Part shown: piece by piece, positions 36,398 to 45,695 of the stretch
How positions within the stretch are numbered: position 1 is the first letter of the stretch
Layout of the letters: every line of letters starts with the position of its first letter
Assembly: GCF_937910895.1 (NCBI RefSeq)
Contig: NZ_CALEMI010000040.1
Location: 1 to 64,000 of the forward strand
DNA: 64,000 nt
Source: an uncultured Dokdonia sp.
GTDB taxonomy: Bacteria > Bacteroidota > Bacteroidia > Flavobacteriales > Flavobacteriaceae
Direction: 5' to 3'
Program-made: the position numbers and the translations under genes
The notes under the pieces: model-generated
The model's database searches: none
What the model saw: only the letters and a program-made list of their open reading frames with translations
Told to the model about the DNA's origin: nothing

Positions 36398-36399
36398 AT

Positions 36400-37242
36400 T
36401 TGAAAAAACATCATCGAAACATATTAACCTTTATTTTATTTATGGGATTTTTAAGTAAAATCTTCGGACAATCTGAACCGAAAAATGAATATCAACCTGA
36501 TTGGACATTTTACTTTTCGAACGTAAATGACAAATTAAGTTCAATTGCAACCGATTTGAATTTAATAAATGTTGCACCTATAAAAGGACAAGAAAATGTA
36601 GTTTATGTCTCAATCAAAATGCCTAATCCGAAAGACAATGGATTGTCGAGTAACGAAGATGCGGATGAATTATGGAAAATTGAAGACGTAATAATAAGCG
36701 GATTTGACAAAAACAATCTGAATTACACTTTTGCTGGTCGTTTGACTTCTAACGGATTTCGAGATTTGTACTTTTTTGCAGAAAACACCATTTTAATGGA
36801 AAAAGAAGTCTCATCTGCAATGACAGCATTTCCGAATTTTAAATTTGATTTTGGACATAAAGCAGATAAAGAATGGAGCGGATATTTTGACTTTTTATAT
36901 CCTTTGCCAAGACAAATGCAAATTATCCAAAACAGACGAGTACTTGAACAATTAGAAAAAGGTGGAGACAAACTAACGAAAGAAAGAGAAGTTTTTCATT
37001 GGATATATTTCAAAACTCAAAATGAACTTGACCAATTTGAGAAATTTACAAATGAATTAGATTTTAAGACAAAAAATAAAGGAAAAACAGAACAACCAAA
37101 TGAATATAAATTTGTTATTCAAATATCACGAATTGACAAAGTTGGTTATGACGAAATAGATGAATATACATTGGAATTGTGGCAAAAAGCATCTGATTTG
37201 AATGGAGAGTATGATGGCTGGGAAACATCAATTGAGGAATAA
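36400..37242 (+). CDS. Exported DUF695-RraB fusion protein
   Basis: About 280 aa from a TTG at 36400, which starts a convincing signal peptide (KKHHRNILTFILFMGFLSKIFGQ); the track start (GTG 36373) lies across the boundary repeat. The N-terminal half matches DUF695 (DWTFYFSNVNDKLSSIATDL..WKIEDVIISGF). The C-terminal half matches the RNase E inhibitor RraB (NRRVLEQLEKGGDKLTKEREVFHWIYFKT .. LNGEYDGWET). Export makes a direct RNase E role unlikely, so the RraB-like part probably has another binding role. AT-rich codon use and the flanking inverted repeats point to a cassette. Confidence 0.82.
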   Translation: MKKHHRNILTFILFMGFLSKIFGQSEPKNEYQPDWTFYFSNVNDKLSSIATDLNLINVAPIKGQENVVYVSIKMPNPKDNGLSSNEDADELWKIEDVIISGFDKNNLNYTFAGRLTSNGFRDLYFFAENTILMEKEVSSAMTAFPNFKFDFGHKADKEWSGYFDFLYPLPRQMQIIQNRRVLEQLEKGGDKLTKEREVFHWIYFKTQNELDQFEKFTNELDFKTKNKGKTEQPNEYKFVIQISRIDKVGYDEIDEYTLELWQKASDLNGEYDGWETSIEE

Positions 37243-37246
37243 AAAC

Positions 37247-37275
37247 TGTGGGCAACACCGGTAACCGTTGCACAA
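37247..37275. repeat. Imperfect palindrome, copy 2 (TGTGGGCAAC-ACCGGTAACC-GTTGCACAA)
   Basis: Directly after the DUF695-RraB stop. Arms TGTG.GCAAC and GTTGC.ACA pair around ACCGGTAACC. Same as 6015-6042 apart from the first bases. Downstream text (CCATAATTCTGAT.., GCCTCTCT..) is also shared between the two loci. Confidence 0.65.
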
Positions 37276-37367
37276 GTCCATAATTCTGATGAAAATGGCG
37301 CATTATAAGCCTCTCTCTAGAGACTTTTTTTATGACACCTACTATTGAGATGGAATTTTAGAGACGT

Positions 37368-37805
37368 TTATATCGAAGAAAAAAAGCGATGGGAGGATGA
37401 TTTACAAAATCCTAACAAAAACTCCATCCCTACCCCACTTTTTACCCGTTTTTGAGTGAATTTGAGGTATTTCTTAAGATTATACGCTATGGCAGATAAG
37501 TGCATCACCTTATTTGCCTGCACAATCCCTATCGTATTGATCTTCCTCAGCCCCATAAATTGAGTTAATGTACCAAATACGGGTTCTACCGTACTCTGCC
37601 GTTTTGATTTCATATAACGCCCCTCTGGACTGTTTACTCTAGCTATGTTGCGTTCATACTCCTCTCGGTAATACGTGACCGTAAATTTCTTCTCCTGTGC
37701 CCTCTTGCCTAAACAACTACTCCTAATAGGACAATCTATGCATAACCGTTTTGAACAACCCCTCGCTGCTAAGCAATTGTATCGCGTTCCAAAAGAAAAG
37801 GGATA
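37368..37805 (-). pseudogene. Decayed IS1182-family transposase (C-terminal part)
   Basis: The 81-aa ORF MKSKRQSTVEPVFGTLTQF is only the end; the frame continues upstream to about 37805 without a stop and reads TRYNCLAARG-like text, CIDCPIRSSC and YYREEYERNIARVNSPEGRY before it. The Cys-rich block and R..STVEPVFG..K-type region with the later LSAIAYNLKKYLKF are characteristic of IS1182/DDE transposases. The N-terminal catalytic part is absent and replaced by unrelated sequence, so it cannot transpose. Its 3' end sequence recurs at 6178-6215 inside the sigma-factor remnant. Confidence 0.75.
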
Positions 37806-37904
37806 GCGAAGCGACTTCGAGTCTTTTTAAAAAAGAAACTCACATCACTAGAAATACCCCTACCTTTGCCAAAACTAGCCATCTACAAAACGGCTAACAT
37901 CACT

Positions 37905-38306
37905 ATGGAAAAAACTGAATTTTTAGAAAAGCATATTTTTACAGATCTTCAAAACCTAAATACCAACGTTGAGGCAGATGATATCTATTCATTTTCAGAA
38001 TTAGATTTTGGGACTATTCTTGAGCGCATTGAGCATTTTGGAATAGGTATCTATACGATTGAAGGTTTTTTGAACGGAAAATCGTATGATGTTAAAACCA
38101 ATGAAGATTCTAGAAAGAAAGCCACAGATCCAAAATGGTATAAAGGAGCTTATTCAGGTCTTAAAAAACGCCAAGCCGATCTACAGTACACTGCTACCTT
38201 TAAAATTTCAGATAAGTTGCTAGCCAAAGAAAACATACAAGGTCCAAGCGCTCTTCCTAAAGCTGCTTCTGAGACGAGTGTTGATGAAGATTCAAAAGAA
38301 TCATAA
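37905..38306 (+). CDS. Unknown protein with a charged C-terminal tail
   Basis: 133 aa from ATG 37905; the track start 13 codons upstream overlaps likely IS-junction sequence. No signal peptide, membrane segment or motif that I recognise. An acidic N-terminal helix (EKTEFLEKHIFTDLQNLNTNVEADD) is followed by SFSELDFGTILERIEHFGIGIYTIEGFLNGK, a basic KWYKGAYSGLKKRQADLQYTATF block, and a disordered PSALPKAASETSVDEDSKES tail. It sits alone between IS debris and dispersed repeats, so it may be part of the acquired DNA. Confidence 0.5.
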   Translation: MEKTEFLEKHIFTDLQNLNTNVEADDIYSFSELDFGTILERIEHFGIGIYTIEGFLNGKSYDVKTNEDSRKKATDPKWYKGAYSGLKKRQADLQYTATFKISDKLLAKENIQGPSALPKAASETSVDEDSKES

Positions 38307-38681
38307 ACACCTAGAATTCTGTAGGAAAATCTCAAATCAGAAAATATTGGATCCCTGAGTCATCTCGACCGCAGGAGGGATCACACAAATAGCGAAGACC
38401 CCACAACTAAATACCAAATATGATGCGATTTCCTACCTACGGCAGGCAGGCTCGTCACTCGTGCCTCGTTCTGTCGAAATGACTACAACAAAAAAGTCTT
38501 ACGTCTTAAAGCGAAGCAGTCTTAGGTGTTCTTTTTAAAAAATATAGTTTCTAGAAGTGTAGCGGTCTAATATCTTTTTTAAGAATCTCAAAAAAATCTC
38601 ACATCCTAGATCTTTCAGCGTAGCGATCTTTCGTCTTTCAAATACCCTTCCTTTTTCCTAAATTCGTTTAAAAATAAGCAC
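38307..38681. repeat. Dispersed repeat before the GH13 gene
   Basis: 38358-38485 is a long copy of the dispersed repeat: GTCATCTCGACCGCAGGAGG, GATCACACAAA, then GATGCGATTTCCTACCTACG, CAGGCAGGCTCGTCACTCG and CTGTCGAAATGACTACA. Words such as GCGAAGCAGTCTTAGG and CAGCGTAGCGATCTTTCG follow. No gene is seen. Confidence 0.6.
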
Positions 38682-40370
38682 ATGAATCAAACGTGGTGGA
38701 AAGAAGGCATTGTCTATCAAATATATCCAAGGAGTTTTAAGGATACGACTGGAAATGGTATAGGCGATTTACAAGGCATCATTGAAAAACTTGATTATAT
38801 CGCAAGTCTGGGTGTTGATATTATCTGGCTCAATCCTGTGTATGACTCTCCCAATGATGATAATGGCTATGATATCCGGGATTATCGTACCATCATGGCC
38901 GAGTTTGGCACCATGGCTGATTTTGACCAACTACTTTCAGGTATGAAAGCTCGCAACTTACGCCTGGTCATGGATCTGGTCGTCAACCATTGTAGTGATG
39001 AACACGAATGGTTTCAACAATCCCGATCCTCGCGTGAGAATCCGTATCGGGATTATTTCCATTGGTGGCCTGCTGAAAAAGGAACACCTCCCAAACGCTG
39101 GAGCTACTTTGATGTTAACGAAAATGCGTGGCAATACGATGCCCAAACGGATGCGTATTATTTACATTATTTCGCTGTAAAGCAACCCGACCTCAAGTGG
39201 GAGAATCCGCAGGTGCGTCAGGAGATTTATGAGATGATGCACTTCTGGTTTCAAAAAGGCGTGGATGGTTTCCGTATGGATGTGATTCCGTTTATAAGCA
39301 AGGACACGACCTATCCTGAGATAGCCGCAACGGCGCCGCATGAGTTTATTGCCTATTATGCTAACGGTCCCAAAGTACACGAATACCTTAACGAACTTAA
39401 TCGCGAAGTGATCTCTAAATACGATGCGTTTACCGTTGGCGAAGGTCCTGGCATTCACATCGATCAGGCGCTGGATTTTGTGCATGAAGACCGTAAAGAA
39501 ATGGATATGTTTTTCCATTTTGACTTGATGTCACTGGATCGTAAACCGGGCGAGGTGTTTACCATGAGAGAAGACAAATGGAAGTTATCGGAGTTTAAAA
39601 AAGTATTTAGTGATTGGGATTCCGCTTTCGCGAAAGCGGGATGGGGCAGCTTATTTTTAGCTAACCACGATTTTCCGAGATCCGTGAGTCGCTGGGGAAA
39701 TGACAGCCCAAAACATTGGAAAAACAGCGCTACCCTACTCCATACCTTTTTATTGACCATGCGTGGTACACCGTATTTTTATCAAGGCGACGAAATCGGC
39801 ATGACCAATGTTCGCTTTACAGAAATCGAAGATTATCGGGATATCAATACCATTAATCGGTATGAAAATATAAAAAATAACGGAGGTGATCTGGAAGCTT
39901 TTATGCAAAGTGAGCAGCACGCCGCCCGCGAAAATGCACGTACACCAATGCATTGGGATGCGACACCTAATGCGGGTTTTACAAAAGCTACACCGTGGAT
40001 TCGATTGAATCCAAATTATAGTGATGGTATTTCCGTTGCTCATCAAGAGGAAGAGGATCATTCAGTACTTTCCTATTTTAGAAAGATGACGGCTGTCCGT
40101 AAATCAAATGTTGCTTTAGTGTATGGAGTGTATAAATGTTTAGATCCTGATCACGAGCAAATCTACGCCTACACGCGAACGTTAGGCGAAAATCGGTTTT
40201 TAATTCTGCTTAATTTTTCTGAAGATACGGTGACCTATACCCTACCTCATCATATTACTTACAATCGAAAAGAAAAAGTCATTTCTAATACACTCATCTT
40301 GGATGATAAAACCTACAGAGAGTTTATGCTCAGTGGTTGGCAAGCGGTGGTGTATCGATTGGAGGATTGA
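38682..40370 (+). CDS. GH13 alpha-glucosidase (oligo-1,6-glucosidase type)
   Basis: 562 aa, the usual length of cytosolic GH13 alpha-glucosidases. N-terminal WWKEGIVYQIYPRSFKDTTGNGIGDLQGII is typical. The four GH13 regions are visible: DLVVNH (I), GFRMDVIPF with the nucleophile Asp (II), TVGEGPG with the acid Glu (III), and FLANHDFPR (IV). It hydrolyses alpha-1,6 or alpha-1,4 glucosidic ends of short sugars (isomaltose, sucrose or trehalose-type; the exact one cannot be read). No signal peptide. A palindrome GCTTTCGCGAAAGC (39624-39637) codes for AFAKA within SAFAKAGWG. The next gene lies 48 bases on, same strand. Confidence 0.93.
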   Translation: MNQTWWKEGIVYQIYPRSFKDTTGNGIGDLQGIIEKLDYIASLGVDIIWLNPVYDSPNDDNGYDIRDYRTIMAEFGTMADFDQLLSGMKARNLRLVMDLVVNHCSDEHEWFQQSRSSRENPYRDYFHWWPAEKGTPPKRWSYFDVNENAWQYDAQTDAYYLHYFAVKQPDLKWENPQVRQEIYEMMHFWFQKGVDGFRMDVIPFISKDTTYPEIAATAPHEFIAYYANGPKVHEYLNELNREVISKYDAFTVGEGPGIHIDQALDFVHEDRKEMDMFFHFDLMSLDRKPGEVFTMREDKWKLSEFKKVFSDWDSAFAKAGWGSLFLANHDFPRSVSRWGNDSPKHWKNSATLLHTFLLTMRGTPYFYQGDEIGMTNVRFTEIEDYRDINTINRYENIKNNGGDLEAFMQSEQHAARENARTPMHWDATPNAGFTKATPWIRLNPNYSDGISVAHQEEEDHSVLSYFRKMTAVRKSNVALVYGVYKCLDPDHEQIYAYTRTLGENRFLILLNFSEDTVTYTLPHHITYNRKEKVISNTLILDDKTYREFMLSGWQAVVYRLED

Positions 40371-40418
40371 CGATTGTTAAAACAATATATTACACATCAA
40401 AACAAATTATAACTACGC

Positions 40419-41630
40419 ATGCATTCAAATTCTTGGAACACTTTTTTAAACGATACGCAGCAATTGACCAAACCTGCACGAGCAACCCAATTAATTTCAA
40501 AGACAGATATCGTCGAAATAAAGCTATTGATTATTGACGTTTTAAAAGGTTTTTTGAATAAAGAAGACCTTCATGTAGGGTTAAAAGTATATATCGATCA
40601 TACCCTTCGTAACGATATGATTGATGAGATGGCGATGAATCCGCCTACAGTAGATGGGGATCTGGAGGAATGGTCACAACACATTTTTGGGAATCAAAAA
40701 TTTGGTATAGTTCTCGTAGGTTTGGAACAATACAGTAATGCCTTTTCCGAAAAAGCGGCTACCATTGTTCAGCCTTTGCTAGAGAGGGCAGGATTACCCC
40801 TTCATGGATTGTCTTTCCTCTTTTTTATGGGGAATTATGGGTTTACGCCTTTTGGTATTCACAAGGAATCTACTGGAGAAGATGGCATTCTGTTTCATTT
40901 AGGTCCTGGAGATAAACAATTCTATACCTGGGACGATCCCAAATACAACGCTATAGAACATAATTCTGAAGTCTTTCATAACATTTCAGAAATGCTTGAA
41001 GATGGACAATCGTATAGATTATCATCAGGAGATGCCATGTTTATTCCACATTATGTCTACCATGTTGCCAATACACCTGAGTTTTCTTTAAGTTTTGTAT
41101 TGGATTATATCAATCCGCCTAAAGATCGATTTGAAAATGAACTACTACAAGAGACGGCAGAAGAAGCACTATCAACTCAAACTGAATACGAGAAACCCAT
41201 ATCATTAGACACACCTTTAAATCAACTGAATACTACAATCGATTTTCAGTCAATTCAGAAGAAAATAGAAATTTCATTTGCTAGAAAAATACTACGTTTG
41301 AAGAGCAATGGAGGGATCAGAAGAAAATCAAATAACGCAAGAGTCGCCATCCCACCGATAGAAAATTTTTCGATCAAAGGCAAAAAAGCATTTCCTATCT
41401 ATCTGGATGAAGAAGATTCAAAAAAGACCTTTATTTTTGCAAGAGGTCATCGCATCATGAAAGCAAAACATCCTATGCTCTCACAACTTATTAAGCAATT
41501 AAATCAAGGAGACGTGATCACTATGGCGTCTATAAGAGATCAAATGGAACCTTTATGGGATCTCATAGAAGTGCTAGGTTTTGTGCAAGAACTTTTGAAT
41601 ACAGAGGCTGTTACTGTAGAAAATATTTAA
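40419..41630 (+). CDS. JmjC/cupin-like protein, candidate iron-dependent oxygenase
   Basis: 403 aa, cytosolic. The middle (about 150-235) has a cupin/JmjC pattern: GFTPFGIHKESTGEDGILFHLGPGDKQFYTW, then SSGDAMFIPHYVYHVANTPEFSLSFVLDY. The HxE of GIHKE and the later H of YHVAN could form a two-His-one-Glu iron site. The C-terminal part (DVITMASIRDQMEPLWDLIEVLGF) looks like a winged-helix or dimerisation region, as in ribosomal-oxygenase-like proteins. Substrate unknown. It lies between a glucosidase and an NADH dehydrogenase; neither tells its job. An ordinary cupin sugar-binding role is an alternative. Confidence 0.55.
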   Translation: MHSNSWNTFLNDTQQLTKPARATQLISKTDIVEIKLLIIDVLKGFLNKEDLHVGLKVYIDHTLRNDMIDEMAMNPPTVDGDLEEWSQHIFGNQKFGIVLVGLEQYSNAFSEKAATIVQPLLERAGLPLHGLSFLFFMGNYGFTPFGIHKESTGEDGILFHLGPGDKQFYTWDDPKYNAIEHNSEVFHNISEMLEDGQSYRLSSGDAMFIPHYVYHVANTPEFSLSFVLDYINPPKDRFENELLQETAEEALSTQTEYEKPISLDTPLNQLNTTIDFQSIQKKIEISFARKILRLKSNGGIRRKSNNARVAIPPIENFSIKGKKAFPIYLDEEDSKKTFIFARGHRIMKAKHPMLSQLIKQLNQGDVITMASIRDQMEPLWDLIEVLGFVQELLNTEAVTVENI

Positions 41631-41697
41631 AACAAAATGTTGACGACACAGTCGTACATCTTTGTACGATTTCGTATCTTTAGATCAAACATTTTTA

Positions 41698-42975
41698 ATG
41701 AATATTCCCACTATCGACTTACCCAGAGTTGTTGTTATCGGAGCAGGATTTGCAGGGCTTCAAGTTGCTAAAAAGATCGATACAAGAAAGTATCAATTGG
41801 TCATCATTGACAAAAACAATTACCACACCTTTCAACCTTTATTATACCAAGTATCTTCTGCGGGATTAGAGCCAGACTCCATCGCCTATCCTATTCGGAA
41901 AATCTTACAAAAAAAACAGAATGCATTCTACAGACTTACCAACGTAGAATGTATAGATACCCAAAACTCAAGTATCAAAACTGACATTGGAGATCTTACA
42001 TACAACAAGCTGGTGATTGCGACAGGTGCGACAAATAATTTCTTCGGAAATGATGCGATTGCTAAGGATTCACTGCCTATGAAGTCGCTGACAGATGCAT
42101 TGAACTTACGCTCTAAAATCTTAGGTAATTTTGAAAAAGCCTTAAACACCACCGATTTAGAAAAACGTAAAGAACTCATGAATTTTGTGATCGTAGGTGC
42201 GGGACCAACAGGTGTCGAACTCGCAGGTGCGCTTGCTGAACTTAAAAACAAAATTCTACCTAAGGATTTTCCGGACTTGGACTTGAGTCTTATGAAAATA
42301 CATTTGATAGAAGGTGCAGACCGAGTGCTCGCAGCTATGCATAAAGAATCTTCAGAAAGAGCATTTGCAGATCTAAAAAAATTAGGTGTTCATCTTTGGA
42401 TGAACACCTCCGTTACCAATTATAAAGATAATCTCGTCACGACCAACGGCGATCAATCGTTTAGAACCGATACCCTCATCTGGGCGGCGGGTGTTAAAGG
42501 AGATTTCCCAGAAGGGATTACCACAGATATCGGAAAAGGACATCGTATCATCACTGATGATTTTTGTAAAGTAAAAGGTGTAGAAAACATATACATTCTC
42601 GGTGATGCGGGACTTATAAAATCTGAACAGTATCCGGAAGGCTTACCTATGCTAGCCGCTGTAGCAATGCAACAAGGCATCTATCTTGCAAAAATATTTA
42701 ACCGCTTGGCGCGAAATAAAGAAGCAACACCTTTTGTATATATCGACAAAGGATCGATGGCAACCATAGGACGTAATAAAGCCGTTGTCGAAGTCAAAAG
42801 CTTTAGATTTCAAGGAATTTTTGCATGGTTGGTCTGGATGTTTGTACATCTTATGCTACTCGTTGGCTTTAGAAATCGACTCATTGTTTTTATCAACTGG
42901 ATGTGGAATTATTTTAGATATAATAATGGCTTACGTCTTATTGTAAGACCTTATAAAAATTCTTCCAAAACATAA
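41698..42975 (+). CDS. ndh: Type II NADH:quinone oxidoreductase (NDH-2)
   Basis: 425 aa from ATG 41698, which places VVVIGAGFAGLQVAKKI (FAD-binding GxGxxG) near residue 10; the ORF track adds 12 residues. The second dinucleotide-binding motif NFVIVGAGPTGVELAGALAEL is near residue 162. GDAGLIKS and PEGLPMLAAVAMQQGIYLA follow, then a C-terminal membrane-binding tail (GIFAWLVWMFVHLMLLVGFRNRLIVF). It transfers electrons from NADH to quinone without pumping protons. Peripheral inner membrane. It follows the cupin-like gene by 67 bases, with no clear terminator. Confidence 0.93.
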   Translation: MNIPTIDLPRVVVIGAGFAGLQVAKKIDTRKYQLVIIDKNNYHTFQPLLYQVSSAGLEPDSIAYPIRKILQKKQNAFYRLTNVECIDTQNSSIKTDIGDLTYNKLVIATGATNNFFGNDAIAKDSLPMKSLTDALNLRSKILGNFEKALNTTDLEKRKELMNFVIVGAGPTGVELAGALAELKNKILPKDFPDLDLSLMKIHLIEGADRVLAAMHKESSERAFADLKKLGVHLWMNTSVTNYKDNLVTTNGDQSFRTDTLIWAAGVKGDFPEGITTDIGKGHRIITDDFCKVKGVENIYILGDAGLIKSEQYPEGLPMLAAVAMQQGIYLAKIFNRLARNKEATPFVYIDKGSMATIGRNKAVVEVKSFRFQGIFAWLVWMFVHLMLLVGFRNRLIVFINWMWNYFRYNNGLRLIVRPYKNSSKT

Positions 42976-43478
42976 GAATCCTATTTTTTCAATAGATTTA
43001 AAAATCAGTATATAAAGCTACCTCATTTTCAGTAGTTGTACATACTGATTTTTGCGTTTAGGATATTTGAAAAATAGCTACACGATCTTCCCGTTATTTC
43101 AAATACAATTTCTAAAAATGCTTTATACGCTTTCGCGAAAGCGTGTAAAAAATCAATTCCACATATCTCAAAATAACAAGCACTCTTTTCCTTTGAATAA
43201 TCAGGAATGCATCTTTGTATTTCAAGCAACATGTCTTTTTAAGGAAAGGGATTTATAAGCAAGAACACAAAACTGTAATAGCTTCACTACAAGTGCTGTA
43301 GGTTTTTATATTTAAATTTCACAAACGACTGAAACTACTGATCCAATCCTGAAAAAGTAGTATAATTTATCCCTTTCCAAAGTACTTTTATCCTGTGATT
43401 ATGATGAAAGACATCATAATTATGAGTGTGAATACTAGTAAAGCACGAGTAACGATTAATTAATTTAAATCAAAAAAA
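42976..43478. other. 503-bp gap before the haloperoxidase pair
   Basis: Contains one full GCTTTCGCGAAAGC copy (43129-43142) within TACGCTTTCGCGAAAGCGTG. The two ORFs proposed over it (43029 minus and 43052 plus) cross the palindrome in different frames and show no protein-like features. The final 150 bases are AT-rich and probably hold the haloperoxidase promoter, but no confident box was found. Confidence 0.6.
43129..43142. repeat. GCTTTCGCGAAAGC palindrome
   Basis: Perfect copy in the gap between NDH-2 and haloperoxidase 1. Confidence 0.9.
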
Positions 43479-45449
43479 ATGAACAATTACAGAAGAAAAG
43501 AAGCGTTGGCAAAACGAAAAGAAGCCGCGCAACTTGCATTCGATCGCGAGCACTTACCACATATAAGTAATGGCGACGAACAAAGTTTTAGACACAAGCA
43601 AGAGACTGCTGAAAGACACGGTATTGCAAAAGGAGAGTCTTCTTACTTAATGACATTTACCAAAGGAATGCCGCACAATGAGAAAACGGGGTTAGTAAAT
43701 ACTCCAGACAATGTGCAAAAATTTATTAGAGCTATAGATAGTGGTGATGTACGAGATTTTAGAGATACACCATTAGGTAGTGAAGAAAATGTAGGGGATA
43801 ACTGTGTGGTACCTGATTGGTTATCAGTAAAAGCAAAAACTGGAAATAATGGAGGACCTGTTGGCTTACGCGCTTGGGAAAGCCAGAGTGCAGGACTTGC
43901 ATTTGATCTTGAAGGGCCTGATGCACAAGCAGTAACTATGCCACCTGCACCAAACCTTGCAAGTGAAGAACTAGAAGGTGAAATGGCGGAGGTATACACA
44001 CAGGCTTTGTTAAGAGACACTCCTTTCCATGCATTTAGTAATGGCGTTATGGGATTAGGCGCTGGTCAAGATCCTAAAAAGGATATTTCGCCTAGTGGAT
44101 TTTTGAAGGCTTTTAACACCAACACTAGTAATGTCAATTTTGTAAATCAATTCACTAAGAATTTACAAAAATTAGATTGGTTTAATGAAGAAGTATCATT
44201 AAAATTAAATGATCAAGAAGAAATTCGTAGATGTGATCGTTTTTGTCCGACTCCTGCAACTGGATACAGAGGAATCACCCCTGGTGATGACATAGGTCCT
44301 TATATTTCTCAATTTCTTTTAGTAGGAAATACAGGAATTAATGGAAATGATGCAGAGCGTTTATCCAGCGATGGATTGATCACTTACGGAGGTATTTCTG
44401 TAAATCAACGTGTGCGTACTGCAACGCCAGGACAGGATTATATGCAAACTTGGGAAGAGTGGTTAGATGTTCAAAACGGAGCTGCTGTAGGCGCTTTGGA
44501 AACATACCTTCCTGGAAATACTGCAGCAGGTCGTCGTTTTATCTATACACCGCGTGATCTTGCTACATACGTGCATTATGATGCTTTATATGAAGCGTAT
44601 TTAAATGCTTGTTTAATTCTTCTTGGTAACGGTACACCATTTGATCCAGGAATTCCTTTCCAAGCAAATGATAAAGTAGATCACCAACAAGGATTTGCTC
44701 ATTTTGGAGGACCACACATCTTGTCATTAGTAACAGAGGTAGCAACACGTGCGTTAAAAGCCGTACGTTTCCAAAAGTATAATGTACATAGACGTTTACG
44801 ACCAGAAGCATTGGCTGCAAGATTGTTTCAAATTGATCAATTACAACACATGGCTCCAGATTTAAGAGAAATGTTTGACAATTTAGATGCATGTGACATT
44901 CTAAAAGCTGTTGAAGATAGAAATGGACAAGCAGGTAATTATTTATTACCAATGCCTTTCTGTGAAGGATCACCAATGCACCCTGCGTATGGAGCGGGTC
45001 ACGCAACAGTCGCTGGTGCTTGTGTTACTATACTTAAAGCATTCTTTGATCATAGTCATAAACTGGAAGTAGTGCCTAAAAGTGAACTTCAAGATGATAT
45101 TTTTGAGGTGTTCAAAACTATAGATCCAAACATTACAGAAGATAAGATTCATTCATCAAATCTTGCGTATGTATCTATAGAAAAAGGGCAAAAATTAGAT
45201 CCTATACCTGTATTAGATAGTAATAACAAGATTGCAAATCTTACCATAGAAGGAGAGCTTAACAAATTATGTTCTAACATTTCTATAGGACGTGATTGGG
45301 CTGGTGTACATTACTTTACAGATTACTATGAGTCTATATTAATGGGTGAAGAAATTGCCCTTGGTATTCTTGAAGAGCAAAAATTAACGTTTGGAGAGAA
45401 CTTCTCAATGACCGTTCCATTGTTTAACGGAGAGTCAAGAAGAATATAA
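43479..45449 (+). CDS. Vanadium-dependent haloperoxidase (algal bromoperoxidase-like), paralogue 1
   Basis: 656 aa, near the length of algal/cyanobacterial bromoperoxidases (about 600) rather than the shorter bacterial iodoperoxidases. Vanadate-site motifs: KYNVHRRLRPEALAAR (Lys, Arg), EGSPMHPAYGAGHATVAGACV (two His) and SNISIGRDWAGVHYFTDYYESI (Arg, catalytic His, Asp). In HPAYGAGH the Ser expected in the family HPSYPSGH is Ala. It would oxidise bromide or iodide with hydrogen peroxide; the replaced Ser may alter this. There is no signal peptide, which is unusual. A tandem copy follows and a terminator ends this gene. Confidence 0.9.
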   Translation: MNNYRRKEALAKRKEAAQLAFDREHLPHISNGDEQSFRHKQETAERHGIAKGESSYLMTFTKGMPHNEKTGLVNTPDNVQKFIRAIDSGDVRDFRDTPLGSEENVGDNCVVPDWLSVKAKTGNNGGPVGLRAWESQSAGLAFDLEGPDAQAVTMPPAPNLASEELEGEMAEVYTQALLRDTPFHAFSNGVMGLGAGQDPKKDISPSGFLKAFNTNTSNVNFVNQFTKNLQKLDWFNEEVSLKLNDQEEIRRCDRFCPTPATGYRGITPGDDIGPYISQFLLVGNTGINGNDAERLSSDGLITYGGISVNQRVRTATPGQDYMQTWEEWLDVQNGAAVGALETYLPGNTAAGRRFIYTPRDLATYVHYDALYEAYLNACLILLGNGTPFDPGIPFQANDKVDHQQGFAHFGGPHILSLVTEVATRALKAVRFQKYNVHRRLRPEALAARLFQIDQLQHMAPDLREMFDNLDACDILKAVEDRNGQAGNYLLPMPFCEGSPMHPAYGAGHATVAGACVTILKAFFDHSHKLEVVPKSELQDDIFEVFKTIDPNITEDKIHSSNLAYVSIEKGQKLDPIPVLDSNNKIANLTIEGELNKLCSNISIGRDWAGVHYFTDYYESILMGEEIALGILEEQKLTFGENFSMTVPLFNGESRRI

Positions 45450-45472
45450 GTATTCGTATTGTCTTAATTGAT

Positions 45473-45506
45473 AAAGCGTCACTCATCTTTGAGTGGCGCT
45501 TTTTTT
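45473..45506 (+). terminator. Terminator after haloperoxidase 1
   Basis: AAAGCGTCACTC pairs with GAGTGGCGCTTT (one G-U) around ATCTTT, followed by a T run. The copy after haloperoxidase 2 has nearly the same stem, so the terminator was duplicated with the gene. Confidence 0.9.
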
Positions 45507-45695
45507 ATATAGCTTTTTTAATTTTCTTCTGGACATACTTTATCACGACTGTCAAATACGCTTACACTACTATTCTGTTAACTAAAATATACATTCTCAC
45601 TCACCCTTCTTGCTTTGTTTACCTATGGATATAATTAGTTGAACGACTTTCCGTTAAAGGGGCAAACACCCCTATCTAATTAATAAACAACACTA

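Noticed and set aside
43029-43258. Two short ORFs over the palindrome before haloperoxidase 1
   Set aside because: Opposite-strand frames through a repeat with no recognisable features.
44563-45006. 147-aa minus ORF within haloperoxidase 1
   Set aside because: Shadow of the strongly supported plus-strand gene; also 45919-46554 in haloperoxidase 2.
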